Of a stretch of 64,000 nt of DNA, positions 20,387 through 31,878 are shown in pieces. Under the pieces are notes generated by a model, which was not told the DNA's origin, made no database searches, and was given only the letters and a program-made list of their open reading frames with translations. Both the position numbers and the translations under genes were made by a program. Numbering within the stretch: position 1 is the first letter of the stretch; each line of letters begins with the position of its first letter. The DNA is from Isoetes taiwanensis (taxonomy: Eukaryota > Streptophyta > Lycopodiopsida > Isoetales > Isoetaceae), in assembly GCA_021234155.1 (NCBI GenBank), contig JAJEKV010000025.1:2999339-3063338 (forward strand). Direction: 5' to 3'.

Positions 20387-21447
20387 GGCGAAGAGCGTCG
20401 GAACCGAAGGAACTGTCTGGAGAAGGCGGAGAGCAGAGAACAGAAGACGAAGGCGCAGATAGACGAAAAGGTTTTAGGGCGCGCAAGTGTAGGTGAAGGG
20501 GCATGATGAGGGCAAACCTGCAATCGTTGATGATGCCAGGTGGCGACAGATGTGAAGTAGGCGATTGAGAGGCAAAATTTTGGCTAAGTCCCCAAACAGT
20601 AAAGGGAGAAGCAATGAACGGTGGCGATGAGACGTAAGGGAATGATCCGATGTGACAGTGGCAAAAGGGCGACATTAATATTCGGACGGGCATGAAAAGA
20701 AGGAATGTCATTTAATCTTTGGCAACTTCGGTGGGATATCATTAAAACGAAGGTATCGAAGGTACCATGGCTAGATATGCGGCGCGGAGAAAAGATTCCC
20801 TATTTAGTAACTTGAGTTTGCATTGCAAAAACCACGTTGGCGAATTTTCTGATTGGTCCACGCCGACGGGGAGGTCCTCGGTTGGCTATATAAGGCGAAC
20901 AATTGAGCGAAGCGGAGACACCGATGGCTTCGGTATGTTCGCCGGCTTTGGATTGCACGACAAGTGCACTATGCCGCCTAACCGCCGGAGTGGATCACTT
21001 GTAAAATAGGATCGCTCGGACCTCGGCGGTGCCACAATCGTGGCATTGCCATGGACGGTGGTGTGCCGGCATGGCTGAGCATGCCGATCCCCATACCAAC
21101 GGGATGGAGGTGATTCGCGACTACTGGGACCACGAGAACAACCGGTACCACATCTGCGTATCACCTCCGCAAGCCCAACCCGGAGTAGAGGGTTTTTCTT
21201 CTTAGAACGTAGTAGATAGGGCTCACGAGCCCGTTTTTGTAAATAGGGGTCTGCCCATGGCGGAAATAGATGGGCTCACGCCCACATTTTGTAAAAAATT
21301 CACCTACATAATATAAATATGCCGCTTAGTCATTATCACATTTGTGTGCGTATGCGGAACAAAGATCCGGTGGATGATTGTCACTTTACGTTGTATGAAA
21401 TTGTTTGAGGCGAAAGTCATTAACTAGTGTAGGTAATGGAGTTCCAT
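20387..21447. other. Spacer between pol and the extra ORF
   Basis: No convincing coding sequence was seen. A TATA-like GGCTATATAAGG occurs at about 20884-20895 on the plus strand, and 21300-21320 is AT-rich. It may hold a promoter or splice site for the extra ORF; nothing decisive is visible. Confidence 0.4.
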
Positions 21448-24400
21448 CTAATTCAACCCGACTTGAAAATATTTGGGTTGCACCACTTGAACAATTTGAT
21501 AAGGGCCAAGCCATGAAACTTTAACTTGCCCAGGAAAATTTTTGTAACGAGAATCATAAAGAAGAACCAAATCTCCTTCTTTGAATGTCTTTGTCTTATC
21601 GTTTGTCATGTAAAGATTTTTGCAAGCTGTTGTCCATGAAGAACACGAATGTAAGCATCCACGCCTAAGTTCATCCAAGCTGTTCCAATTGATAAACCCT
21701 TTCTTTGAGTGCAAAGAAGCGGATTATGGGTCAGAGCCGGTTGAAAACGGAGAGTTGGAAGAATGTATTCAAAAGACATGAGAGCTTCTTGACCATAAAC
21801 CAATTTGAAAGGAGTGTGACCGGTAGCTATTTTTGAAACAAGTATTGTAAGCCCAAAGAACAAGAGGGAAGCTTGTTTTGCCAATCGGTCGAGAAGCGTC
21901 ACAAATTTTCTTGAGAATTGTGACCAGAGTTTTGTTGGTGCTTTCAGCCAAAACGTTCCCTTGAGGATAGTAAGGTGTGCTCTTCTGATGATGTATCAGT
22001 AGATAATCCGTCAGCTCCTTGATGATATGATTGATAAAATGGACACCTCTATCAGCGACCAGCTCGGTGGGTGGGCCAAAAGCAAAGCGTGATGATTTGG
22101 TCGATAGATGACCTTGGCCGTGCTTTGCCGTGTTGTTGTCCGGAAGTGCGCAAGCTTCCGCCCATTTGGTAAGCGTAGTCGGTGAGAACTGGAATGTAGC
22201 GAACGCGGGTGTGCCGCGTAGAGGAGGATCAATGGGTCCCACAAAATCCATCCCCATTTCTTTGAAAGGAAGTGGCGTGGCGACCGGCGTCAATGGAAGA
22301 GCGTCATGGGCCGTGAGCCTTCCCATACGCTGACAAGCATCACACGTGCGGGCGTGGGCGTGAGCATCTTTGAAGAGCGTGGGCCAAAAATAACCTGCAA
22401 GAAGGATTTTGCGTGCCGTGGTGTCACCATGACAATGACCACCACCGAGCCCTTCATGGGCTTCTCGGACAATATCCGGGACCTCATGAGGGAGAACACG
22501 ATTGTCGAAGGGCGGTATCCTTGCCCCTTTTGTAAAGATGGCACGCAACCATGGTGTAGTCCACGGACCTCGCGGAGAAATTGATGTCGGCGGGATTGAC
22601 GCTTGGCGGAGAGAGCATGGCGTCCTCACGGTGGAAGAGCACCCGTGAGGAGATATCGCTGGCGAAAGTTGTGGAACCAATGTGGTGTTGCCATGACCGG
22701 AAAAGAGTTGAGCGTCGGGAAAGCGCCCCGAGACTCCCGTGGGAGGGATCATCCGTGTGGATCGTGAAAGATAATCCGGGACAACATGAGATTTGCACCG
22801 CCTTGTGAACAATTTCAAAGGGTGCAAATTCTTGCAGAAGGAGGACCCAACGAGCAATGCGGCCCGTGGGCGTGGATTTGTTGATCAAATAAAGGAGTGC
22901 TTGGTGGTCAACAAAGAATTTGATCTTTGCCTAAAAGATAGTGCGAAGCGTTGGACACGTAAAATTAAACCCAAGGCTTCACGCCGTGGCGAGAGTAGAA
23001 GGCTTCCGCCAGATTGAGTTTTTCTGGCGGCATATCGGTTTGGTTTGTTAGTGTGCGCATCATATTCTTGAGAAAGAACAGCTCCAATAGCGAACGCCGA
23101 GACATCTACATGGACATGAAAGGGCTTGTCCCATTGAGGAGGAACAAGTACCGGGGCCTGAGTAAGCAAAAGCTTCAACTGTTGGAAAGCAGCATCCGCC
23201 TGGGAATTCCAAGCCCAGGTGGATTCATCACCCGTGAGTTTATGAATGGGATCTGCAATGGCTGCAAGTCCAGGAATGAAGGTGGAGTAATAATTAACCT
23301 TACCCAGGAAAGAGCGTGTCTCCTTGATATTGGCTGGTGCTTGAGCCTTGAGCACACAACTGATTTTGGCGGGGATCCGTGGTGATACCGCTTTCTTCGA
23401 CAACGTGTCTAGCAGAACACCGGTGGACTTAAAGGTGCATTTCTCGGGATTGAGACTAATGCCGGACTCATCGCATTTCTGAAAGACGAGTTCCAATTTA
23501 TCCAAATGGTCAGCCATGGAACTGTAGGCAGAGAAGTCATCTTAAAAAATTTGCAAGGGATTTTCCTTCATAAAATCATGAAAAACTGAGAGCATTATGC
23601 GTTGAAACGTTGATGGAGAGTTTGATAATCCAAAAGGAACCACCTTGTAGGCAAAAGTGCCCCACGGGGTGGTGAAAGTTGTCTTGAGTTGATCAGATTC
23701 TTTGATTGAGATCTGATTGTAGCCAGAAAAACCATCCATGAAGGAGTACATCTCATGTCCAGCGACCTCTTCCAGAACCTGGTCTGTGAAGGGAAGTGGA
23801 AAATGATCACGCTCCGTGGCCTGATTTAGTTTCCGGTAGTCCACGCAAACGCAGATCTTTCCATTGTGTTTCAGTGCAATGACAATGGGGCTCACCCATT
23901 CAGAATGTTTGACCTCATAGATCAAACCTGCAGCAAGGAGTTTGTCAATTTCTGCCTTGACGCGATCACGGTAATTGGGGTTGAGCCGGTACTGTCGTTG
24001 CTACACTGGACGTGCATCGGATTTGGTAGGAATGGTGAGTTCCCCCAAGGTTTTGTTGATCCCCCGAAGGTCTCTGTAGCTCCAGGCGAAAATGTGTTTG
24101 AATTTTTTGAAGAGCGTGACGGCCCTGTTACGATAGGGTGTCGGAAGATTGGCAGCAACGCGGACAGGCTGATTGTTGCCCACGTCCACAATCTCAACTT
24201 CAGGAGTCTGAATATGTGGGATAACTTCCGTGTCTTGGACAATATGAGCAGGGGGTTAAAGCATGACAGGATGAATGGCGCTCTGCGTGGTGAAAAAGAG
24301 AGGTTGCTGATTTCATCAAGCAGAGGTTGCTTCATGACAGCGTGTACATCAACAGGATCAGGGGGAAGTTCGGCATCTGAAAAGTGATCAACACGTTGGA

Positions 24401-25304
24401 TGCGATTGCAAGGAGCCAGGTAGGGGTCAAGCAAGGCAGCCACAGCCTGGTCCTGATCAAGCGTCATTTCTCCCCAAGGATCAGCATATTGAGGTAGGAT
24501 GTGAGGCGGACTTCGCGGTGGAGCCTGAACTTGATAGATATTCTGGGCATCCTCAGAATCGGTGTCGGAGAGAGAGGGTTCAGCATTATCAACCGAAATG
24601 ATCTTACCGGTTTCCAAGTTCATAGTGGCATTGAGGTGACCATCTGTGATGACTAACTGATCCGTGGCCCAATAATGGATACTCTTGGCCTGGCGGAGAA
24701 AAGGTCTGCCGACCAACATTTCATAATCACCAGGATCCTCTCCCGCCTTCCAAACACCAAATTCTAAGGGGAATCGGAGATCACCAATGTTGATGTGAAG
24801 AAGAGGTGTGACGCCTTGAGGTCTCGTGATATGGCCATTAGCCAATTTGATGTCATATGGGGCACGATAGAGTTGCGTGATGCCCATTTGTTTGCGGAGT
24901 TTATCCGTGATGAGATTGACAGCGCTACCTCCGTCAATTTGAACATGATTGACTTGTTGATTGCCCACCGTGGCATGGACCGTGGGTGTAGAGGTAGCAA
25001 CAACCCCAACCATAACGGTCGGGAGTGGTAACTGGTCCTTGAGAGCAGGACATAGTTTCAAAATTGTTGCCAAACTTAAGGGAATTTTGATTTTTGCCAG
25101 CTCCTCTTGGAGTTCCAGAGGCACATGAGAAAAAGGATCTGCTGGATCCACGGGTGCTGGAGTGCGTGGTAATGAAGCAGCAACTTCTTTGAGTAGGTCG
25201 ACCTCGGCAGCAATATTCGGATATGTCTGAGAGCGTGGAGGTTGAGATGTGAAAGGTGCATCTTGTCTTTGCTGAGCTCTGGTGGTGGCATGAACATTAG
25301 CCAA
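21448..25304 (-). pseudogene. pol: Retrotransposon pol (protease, RT, RNase H, integrase), disrupted
   Basis: Protease: VQIDGGSAVNLI near 24920, an aspartic protease loop. Reverse transcriptase: 23925-23542 with VCVDYRKLNQATERDHFPLP, FMDGFSGYNQI and VVPFGLSNSPSTFQR. An in-frame TAA falls at 23541-23543, immediately before the catalytic DD pair. RNase H: 23517-22885 (FHVHVDVSAFAIGAVLSQE), with a frame break near its end. Integrase: 22857-21769 with the zinc-binding H-H-C-C set ending TCDACQRMG; the catalytic acidic residues lie in MGMDFVGPI, LVADRGVHF and NVLAESTNK; then 21714-21448 with the C-terminal WLGPYQI motif. Stops and frame changes show it is inactive. The order RT-RNase H-integrase is that of Ty3/gypsy. 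Confidence 0.9.
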
Positions 25305-25473
25305 CGCGGCGGCCTTGGCCAGGCTTGCATGAGGTTCAGAATGCTTTGGCGTACTTTAGGCATGACATGAGGCATGAGTTTTTCCAAGTCAGGTGCAAAG
25401 TGAACCTTTTTGTCCTGTGCATGAGGGATTGTGTCGACTGCAAAGGCAGGTTGCATGCCATTAGGAATAATGG

Positions 25474-27298
25474 TTAGGGGCGTGGATACAGTGCGGCGTG
25501 AAACCAAACCAACCCAACCCAATTTTGGATTTGGAGGATTAAGAGCCCCGAAAAATTTCTTCCGTGCTTGTTGATCCATCCGAGGTTGATTGGCGTGAGC
25601 TGGTTGATAGCGTGATTCTTTTGGCGCCAGCGAGGTGGCTTCCGAAGAACGGGACGCGGGCCTTGTTTGCCATTGGCAATCCAAAGTTGGCAAGCCGTGA
25701 GGCGGACCGAGGTGGTCTGATTGGTGCCAGGAAGCTGCATCTGAACTTGTGGAAGTTGAGGACATGCCGTGGTGGTATGACCCCATTCGTGACAGTGATA
25801 ACACTGAGCTTTAGAAGGATCAAAAGGGGGGCGTGTGTTGGGTCCCCGTTGTTGCTCCTGTTGCTGATAGAGTTGATTGGGTGGAGCCTGCAGTGGTTGC
25901 GGCTGATATTGCGATTGTTGCTGAGGTGTTGTTTGCACTTGATAAACCAGCTTGTTGCGGAAAGGTGTAGGATGAGTGCGGGTGCACTCTTCCGTGGCAT
26001 GATTGCACATATTGCATCTTTTACAATGAGGCGGGCCATTGGTGGAGTTGCACTCATTTGCCAAGTGGCCTTGGTGTTTTGCGAGATATGGCACCGTGAT
26101 CCGGCTGGCGGCCGCTGATTGGCGTGTTGAGGTTGGGGGCGGTTTGTAGAACCATGGTGGTGGAATGAAAGGGAGCTCTGAAGAGCCACGCCACGGGGGG
26201 AGGAAACATTTGTGTGAGTGATTGACAAGGTCGATAGCCTGCTCCAAAGTCTTGGTAGCGAGGTATTGATCATGAGTCGGATAGTTTGGAGGAAGTCCTT
26301 GAAGAAACCAGACCAAGATCGCTGCGTGTCGGGTACTCTTTGAGTTTTTGGCGAGGATGTGAAGTCGATCAGCAAAATCCATGGCGGACTCCGTGGGCTC
26401 TTGTTGAAGGTCATTGAGTTGTTTGAGATGAAGTTGATCATCATCCGTGGTTCCATAGTGAGAAAGAAAAGCAGTTTTCATTTCGGACCAATTTTGTTTC
26501 CAAGTGGCTTTTGTTGGACATAAGCCATTGATGAGGAGAACCAATTGATGTGGTGGAAAAAGATATGGAATTTCGAGTTGAGGTTGTGCATGACCATTTA
26601 GGACAGCCAGAGCCTCAAATTCTTCCATATGGGCCTGAGCACTTTGGTCTAATGGTTTGCCTTTTGTGTTGCCAAAGGTTGGATAAGTCAACTTAAGGGT
26701 CTGAAAGGTAGAGGTGAAAGTGCTTGGCTGGACAGGAACTGGATAGGGATTATATTGAGGTGGAGTTGGAGGTGGCATGGTGCCCGAAAGACCCCGATGA
26801 AGGGGTGACCGAGGGGAGGTACTTGGAGGTGCTTGATCATTGGTTTTGAGGTCGGTAAGGTTGTAAAACAGGGGAAGAGCGGTGGAAAATGTAGGGAAGG
26901 GAGATTCACGGGGAGGAGCAAAAGAGACATGTGGATATCCCCGTCCTTGGGAGGAGATGATGGTTGTGAAGGCAGAGGCGTATGGCCGTAAGAATGATGG
27001 ATGTAGGCATGTTACGGGGTATGAAAGTAAGGTTGAGAAGGTTGAGCCCGATGGGGCTCCCCGATAGTGATGAGGTGGACCGAGGCCGTGGAGCAATGTT
27101 TGCACGCTTTGAGGCGGGAACCGGGGGCAGACAGACACGAGGGGTGGGTGGGCGACCGAGCCCTAGACCGAATGTGGCCTCCCTCAATGTCATAAGCAGA
27201 TCCGCACATGTCATGAACAGCTTCCTTCGATGATGGCGCTCCAAGCGAGACGCCGTCTGGGAAAGGAGTTCTTCTGGCGTGAAGTTTCGGGCAGACAT
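25474..27298 (-). pseudogene. gag: Retrotransposon gag, frameshifted
   Basis: The frame begins MSARNFTPEELLSQTASRLE at 27298, about 50 bp after the 5' LTR, and shifts near 26930. The main 554-codon frame covers 27138-25474. The capsid region includes YPTFGNTKGKPLDQSAQAHM, then WKQNWSEMKTAFLSHYGTTD and DFADRLHILAKN, typical of retrotransposon gag. One zinc knuckle of the C-x2-C-x4-H-x4-C type is present (CYHCHEWGHTTTACP), preceded by a Gln/Pro-rich stretch and a Cys/His cluster (CKRCNMCNHATEEC). A further frame change separates gag from the protease frame near 25300-25500. Confidence 0.88.
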
Positions 27299-27326
27299 GG
27301 CGACAGAAGAAAGGAAAATCGAATCA

Positions 27327-27344
27327 GACCCGGCAGCGGCGACA
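27327..27344 (-). other. Primer-binding site, tRNA-Asp-like
   Basis: On the minus strand, one base after the 5' LTR, the sequence TGTCGCCGCTGCCGGG matches the plant tRNA-Asp primer site TGGCGCCGTTGCCGGG at 14 of 16 positions. This site is used by Athila/Tat-type elements. Confidence 0.65.
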
Positions 27345-27345
27345 G

Positions 27346-27935
27346 TGTTTGGGGTGCGGTTCGAGAACTCTCCGCAAAGACGACCCTCTGTGAGGACCCT
27401 TGGATCTAACAGGAGAGTCCGGGGACTATGTCACGCGGGATTTGCAAGAAAACAAAGGAAAGGGAAAAGAAAACAAAAGAACAATGAGACAACAATGATA
27501 AGCTTCCTTGATATCAATGATGATGATACATGAGCTCGAACCATAGAGAAAAGCGAAGTGAGATAAGACTCAAAACTCATCTAAAAATCATGAGCTAGCT
27601 CTACTCATATATATAGTACAATGGCCTTTAGCCCAATATAGACACTCTGACTGATTTCGGTGCCGACTCCTGGAAGGAGGCCGATTCTTGAAGGAATCTT
27701 TGGCGGTGCCTCTTGAAAAGCCTGAAATCTTATTGTGTGGCCGACTGCGGGCGGTGACGGGGCCGTCACTTGTCGGCCGCCTCTTGTTGGCGCCAGCGTG
27801 GTCTTAGTCTGCGTGGTCTGCTTGGTCTTCTGCTGAGCCTTTGACGACTGACCCGCGGCTGATTGTGGATCCTTGGACTTGACTTGGTCCGTCGTATGCA
27901 TGAATAGTCATGTACCAGGAGGCACAGGACTAACA
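27346..27935 (-). repeat. 5' LTR (right copy)
   Basis: 590 bp, starting TGTTAGTCCTGTGCC on the minus strand and ending CCCCAAACA. A TATA-like element lies near 27606-27617. Right flank CTTCT is the target duplication. Confidence 0.9.
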
Positions 27936-28080
27936 CTTCTGCAAGGTCCTCCAGGTATTTTGAAATGAAGCTCTGCATAACTGGAATCTGCAAAATCCAC
28001 CCGGTCTTCTCCTTGGATCTTTGGACCGTGGAAAAAATATTGTTCAAGCCAAAGCCGACATCCCCGGCAGCCTACGTAGG

Positions 28081-28160
28081 AAGCCAACAAAGATCTTATG
28101 GCAATCAAAACCTATTTCAAGCACCAACAAAGATCTTATGGCAATCAAAACCTATTCCAA
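28081..28160. repeat. 40-bp tandem duplication
   Basis: AGCCAACAAAGATCTTATGG is followed by CAATCAAAACCTATTTCAAG. The unit occurs at about 28081-28120 and again at 28121-28160 with minor change. It lies in the 5' part of the gene split by the LTR element. Confidence 0.85.
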
Positions 28161-28319
28161 GCACCACTATACGGATTTGGTGGCTGTTGTGCCTGCATCA
28201 AAGAAAAGCCTTTTCAGAATGTGGGCAGCACAGAGGATGGCTATGGCCCGTTGCTTAGAGCCGATTAGAAAAGTTTGGTTAGAAAAGTTTGGTTCGGCCA
28301 AAGAGAATCGTGGAAGAAG

Positions 28320-28520
28320 GAATGTTATTTCTGTGCATTTTCTGATTTTCCTTGGCCGTACGATTCGAAATTAGAGAATCGGATGGCTCAAAAACATTTT
28401 AGGTGACATGGCACGAGACGTGGCATAGCTAGAATCGCAGGAAAGTGGGCAGCTCGGGTTAGGCAACCCTGCTAAAAAAAACAAAAAACTAGCAGAAACG
28501 AAGGGTTGGGGAAAAGATAG
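28320..28520. repeat. Second copy of the promoter-like block at 595-870
   Basis: TGGCACGAGACGTGGCATAG, GGTTAGGCAACCCTGCTAAA and AACTAGCAGAAACGAAGGGT follow the same order and spacing as at 680-870, in single copy. The preceding TTTCTGATTTTCCTTGGCCG stretch resembles 620-650. It lies upstream of the minus-strand gene that the LTR element interrupts, so it may be that gene's promoter. Confidence 0.7.
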
Positions 28521-28559
28521 AGTGGGATTGGAAAAGTTTGAAGGAAGAAATAGGGGAGG

Positions 28560-29434
28560 GAATGTAATTTCTGTTTTACAAATTTTTAAAAATCTCTTAT
28601 TAAATTTTTACAACATATAAGGAGGCCGACTAAAAAAAGAAAAGGCTATGAAGGTAGTTTAAACATGTTCCAGTTTGAGATAGTAGGGCATGCTACCAAT
28701 CGTCATGAGTAAACATGTTAGAAAAGCAGTTCATCCAGGAGCACAATACTGTTAAGAATGACTATAACAATTTGCGTAGTAATCCTTCAAGTTCTAAGAA
28801 GTCATGTATTTGAGGCGAAATGGGTAATTATGATATAAGATTTTAGATGTCGTATGTCTAAAGTGATGAAATAGACTGAATATGACGTAAACATTGTTTT
28901 TAGAGTTTGCAAAAGCATTTTTAATTTTGCAATTAGTAGTTTCACTCAAGTTTGAAAGAATAGAATAGAATAGAATAGTTTGAAAGAGGATGCCCTACAT
29001 ATTATATGTTTAGTTTAGTAGAATAAGCATCTTCAACAAAAGTGCTTAAGTACATGAGGTTGATTTTCTCTGTCTTTTTTTTTTGAATGTTAATGTGTAG
29101 TTAGTCAAACATTGTAAGCACATGATGACAGTTGTATTTGGAACTCAACAACTAACTACGAGTCAATATATGCTATTTTAAGACACTAAGTCAACTCCAG
29201 AATATTGCTTGCCACTTGCTTGGGGTAAGGGTGGTGGCATACATGAGAAAATGATGGCGGAAGTTGTCTACTAACACAAAGGAAGAAGAGGTAATCACAA
29301 TTATCCAACATGTAGATAGGAGTAGATCATTGTCTCAATCATACAAATTGTGGGCCTTTCCTGCATGTAGTTTCAAGTTTACCTATTGCATTTGATAAAC
29401 TACTAGTGACATCTATGGTTCATGTGATTAGAAT
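28560..29434. other. AT-rich intergenic DNA
   Basis: No coding frame, RNA gene or strong repeat was seen apart from a short GAATA run at 28962-28977. Confidence 0.5.
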
Positions 29435-29454
29435 GAATATGTAGCAAAATAACA

Positions 29455-29841
29455 GGGGGTTCCAGGGGGATTTGATATAGATATAATTCTTGAAACCATA
29501 GACCATATCTCTAAAACAATTCAATGGGTTATTATAAAAAAAACATAGATTTAAGATAAAAAATAGTCACATTAGCTCACTGGTTAGATTGGTTAAAGTA
29601 CTCGTATTAGGACATTGAGTTATTTTGTTAGAGGTTCGAATCCCCGTATTTCACCGTATAGAGGCTCGTTATACCATCAAAACCTTAGGCAAACTCGTAT
29701 TCGACATCTTAAAATCATAGGCGTCCCCAATCATAATTGAGCATAATCGAAACGAGAGGTGTCAAGAAGCTCCAACATACAGTCTGGGCCATAGGATTGA
29801 CAGATCCGACGACTGTGGTAGTCCAGGGTGCACCTCGTTTA
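29455..29841 (+). mobile_element. SINE-like insertion with tRNA-type promoter and 20-bp target duplication
   Basis: The 387-bp segment is flanked by perfect 20-bp direct repeats at 29435-29454 and 29842-29861 (both begin GAATATGTAGCAAAA). Inside is an A-box-like TAGCTCACTGG (29573-29583) and a canonical B box GGTTCGAATCC (29633-29643), the two halves of a tRNA-type RNA polymerase III promoter. The A box begins about 118 bp after the left repeat, whereas SINEs usually begin with the tRNA part, so the insertion may include read-through leader sequence or be composite. No poly(A) tail is visible at the right end. Long duplications are typical of LINE-mediated insertion. Confidence 0.6.
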
Positions 29842-29861
29842 GAATATGTAGCAAAATAACA

Positions 29862-30729
29862 TATAAAGCATTTCATTATAGAAATCGTGTCTTTTGTGAT
29901 TGAGATTTCCTAAACCCACGTTTAACTAATGGAAAAACAACAAAAAGACCCCATGGAAGCATAAATCAAATGTTAATCTCCTATATGTTTAGCCTATAGT
30001 TTTGAGGTAAAGGACTGAAACTTCTGAATCTCTAGATACAATTTCAAACTTGTGTAAATAGTAGTGCTATTCACCAAGTTCATCTTCACATGAGACTAAA
30101 TATACTAGTGGGAAGAACCATCCAATAAGATAGAATGTTCACATATTTGAAACCTTACTTCTATAAAACCAATTACAATATACAATTAGGATAGATTATC
30201 CCATTATTAATTTGCTATCAGACACATGCTAAGTAAGCATGATCGTAATTTTCAAGTACATCTAGTAACTCAAATTTGTCTTGAGAAACAACTAGCAATA
30301 CCAAGGTTTGACAAGGTTTTACTCTTCTATATAAAAAAAAATATTATTCCCAAAATGAAAAGAACCATAAACATGTTATTAAGAAGATTCCGTAGTTTCT
30401 TATTATTGTAGATTGTGTAAAGAGTACATATATGTGTAGTAAAATACCGGCAACGATGGATTACAATGTTTTTGCAAGAGAATTATTTAACATCAATAAA
30501 GCATTTGTTTCCTTCTTGATGTATTTGCTTGTTTGATCTAGAAACCTTTGATGTCACCTGTTAGTTATGAAGTTAGAATTTAGATCCATAGGATGGCTCA
30601 GCATAACAAAAATAACCACTGCAAGCATAGCATTAGTCAGAATAAACCATAGGGAAGAACAAGCATAAGGGTTTGAAATAAAGAAACCATAAAACTCAAA
30701 TTTACTCAAATGTGAATATCTGATCCAAT
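29862..30729. other. AT-rich intergenic DNA
   Basis: No gene or notable repeat was recognised. Confidence 0.5.
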
Positions 30730-30963
30730 TCAAATGTATAACGAAGTAAGATTTGCAAGACCAACAAAGAAACCTTCCGGTATGGTATCAAAACTGTTAC
30801 CTCCGAAATATGCGTCTGTAAGCCATGAAAGACCGCTTAAAGATGGAAGACTTCTTGTGAATTTGGTATCCTGAAGTTGTAGAGACATTAGATGCTTCAT
30901 GTTATTGATTTCCGAAGCTACTGTACCTTGAAGGTTACCGGAAGCTGCCTCTATGGCTACCAC
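30730..30963 (-). pseudogene. LRR receptor-kinase fragment (TMK-like)
   Basis: The frame reads VAIEAASGNLQGTVASEINN, then HLMSLQLQDTKFTRSLPSLS and WLTDAYFGGNSFDTIPEGFF. It covers three leucine-rich repeats of the kind found in the extracellular domain of plant TMK-type receptor kinases. The frame stops at 30730 right after LANLTSLYI, and no signal peptide or kinase was found nearby, so this is an isolated fragment or one exon of a badly decayed gene. Confidence 0.6.
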
Positions 30964-31080
30964 AGAATTTTGGGTTTTTGCAAAACAGAGATATGAAATA
31001 AGTTCTTGACAGAAAATGCATCAAAATAGACTCATTCGAAATATTTGTCTCAAGACCGTGGACTAACTTTTCTAAAATCA

Positions 31081-31878
31081 ACAGGAAGACATGGTCTAGG
31101 AGGTACCTTGTTCAGCCAGAATCAAAAGAAGAAGAGACTGAAATGCAAGATGCAGTAGCCATGCTCCCAAATCACTACAAACGGCTCGCTTCCTACTACT
31201 CTGACAGCGGTGCCTCAGCATCAAGCCAGATTGGTGCTGGATTCTCTATCTATATTTATACATGCCGGATTCCTATGAAATGACGAAATGTTAGCTGCTG
31301 CTATTTGATATTCGTGGTGAGGCCGTAGTGAATCTCTATCTTTGGAATACTCACGCCTGAAAAATCATCTTCCGGCAAGAGCTTTGGACGAAATAACTCT
31401 TGAAAATTTTTTCTTCGAAACACTAGAAGCCCTGGCTCAGGAATGCGCAGCGAATAAGAACCCCAGGAAGCAGATACAAAAGCGTGACATCTTTCATTTT
31501 GAGAGCGGAGCTTTCCCCGGGATGCACTTATACATAAAGTGGGTATGGCATTTGCGTTCCGAGGGTAGCAAAAAAAAACCCTTTATACACATTTTCAAAA
31601 GGCAATTTGACCCCTATCAATCAATCAATCTTGTTAATTTGGGATTTTCAGGTTTGGCTAAAAACCTTTTTGGAATTTTTTTTAAGTGATTTCCTATGAT
31701 TTTGAGGTATTTTTGCCGCCGGAAAAACTTAACGATTTACAAAAATCGTAGAGAATTCTATTACTCATTTGGTGCAGGGCCCATTCGTTATGATGGCGGT
31801 TACAGATATCGCCCAGGCCCAACTATGTATGATCATCCAGTTGGTGTCCGTGCTCGCTCATCTTATGATCGTTATTGA
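31081..31878 (+). pseudogene. Exon-like segments, including a terminal exon, unidentified
   Basis: About 31081-31280 is open in one frame (RRYLVQPESKEEETEMQDAV; LPNHYKRLASYYSDSGASAS). 31342-31689 is open with LENFFFETLEALAQECAANK. The clearest part is 31777-31878, which follows a TTTGGTGCAG acceptor, reads RYDGGYRYRPGPTMYDHPVG and ends in TGA, like a C-terminal exon rich in Arg, Tyr and Gly. Whether these belong together is not shown. No family was assigned. Confidence 0.3.

Larger units (their letters stand above)
16776..27935 (-). mobile_element. Complete Ty3/gypsy LTR retrotransposon with extra 3' ORFs
   Basis: Two LTRs (16776-17366 and 27346-27935) both read TG...CA in the minus orientation and are flanked by the exact 5-bp duplication CTTCT (16771-16775 and 27936-27940). 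Internal order on the minus strand is primer-binding site, gag, protease, reverse transcriptase, RNase H, integrase, a roughly 1-kb spacer, a long extra ORF block, polypurine tract. The RT-before-integrase order defines Ty3/gypsy (Metaviridae). The tRNA-Asp-like primer site and a coding region after pol point to the Athila/Tat branch. Gag and pol have several frameshifts and a stop, so it is not autonomous now. The clear target duplication indicates limited later rearrangement. Confidence 0.92.
15984..28110 (-). pseudogene. Unidentified host gene split by the LTR retrotransposon
   Basis: On the minus strand, 28110-27936 is open and reads QYFFHGPKIQGEDRVDFADS and then SYAELHFKIPGGPCR. It runs straight into the retrotransposon. 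Beyond the element, at 16770-16679, the same frame continues with LMVLQMLTTICKSLEDPPEP and HFIHNFWITF and ends at a good donor (ATTCAG|GTACCG). With one copy of the 5-bp target duplication counted, the frame crosses the empty site without a stop. Further exon-like segments follow: about 16528-16430 (WMADYSELENKEISVSKCDK, in phase through a TTTTTAG acceptor) and about 16050-15985 (SGSLLRIRMETLNAKQ, donor CAAG|GTGATA). The family was not recognised. The 11-kb insertion makes normal expression unlikely. Confidence 0.5.

Noticed and set aside
20180..20506. Plus-strand ORF (108 aa) inside the LTR element
   Set aside because: It is the antisense shadow of the start of the retrotransposon's extra ORF, with no independent motif.
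29573..29643. Functional tRNA gene
   Set aside because: A and B boxes are present, but no acceptor-stem pairing or cloverleaf of normal length could be drawn; the spacing and the flanking 20-bp duplications fit a SINE-like insertion better.
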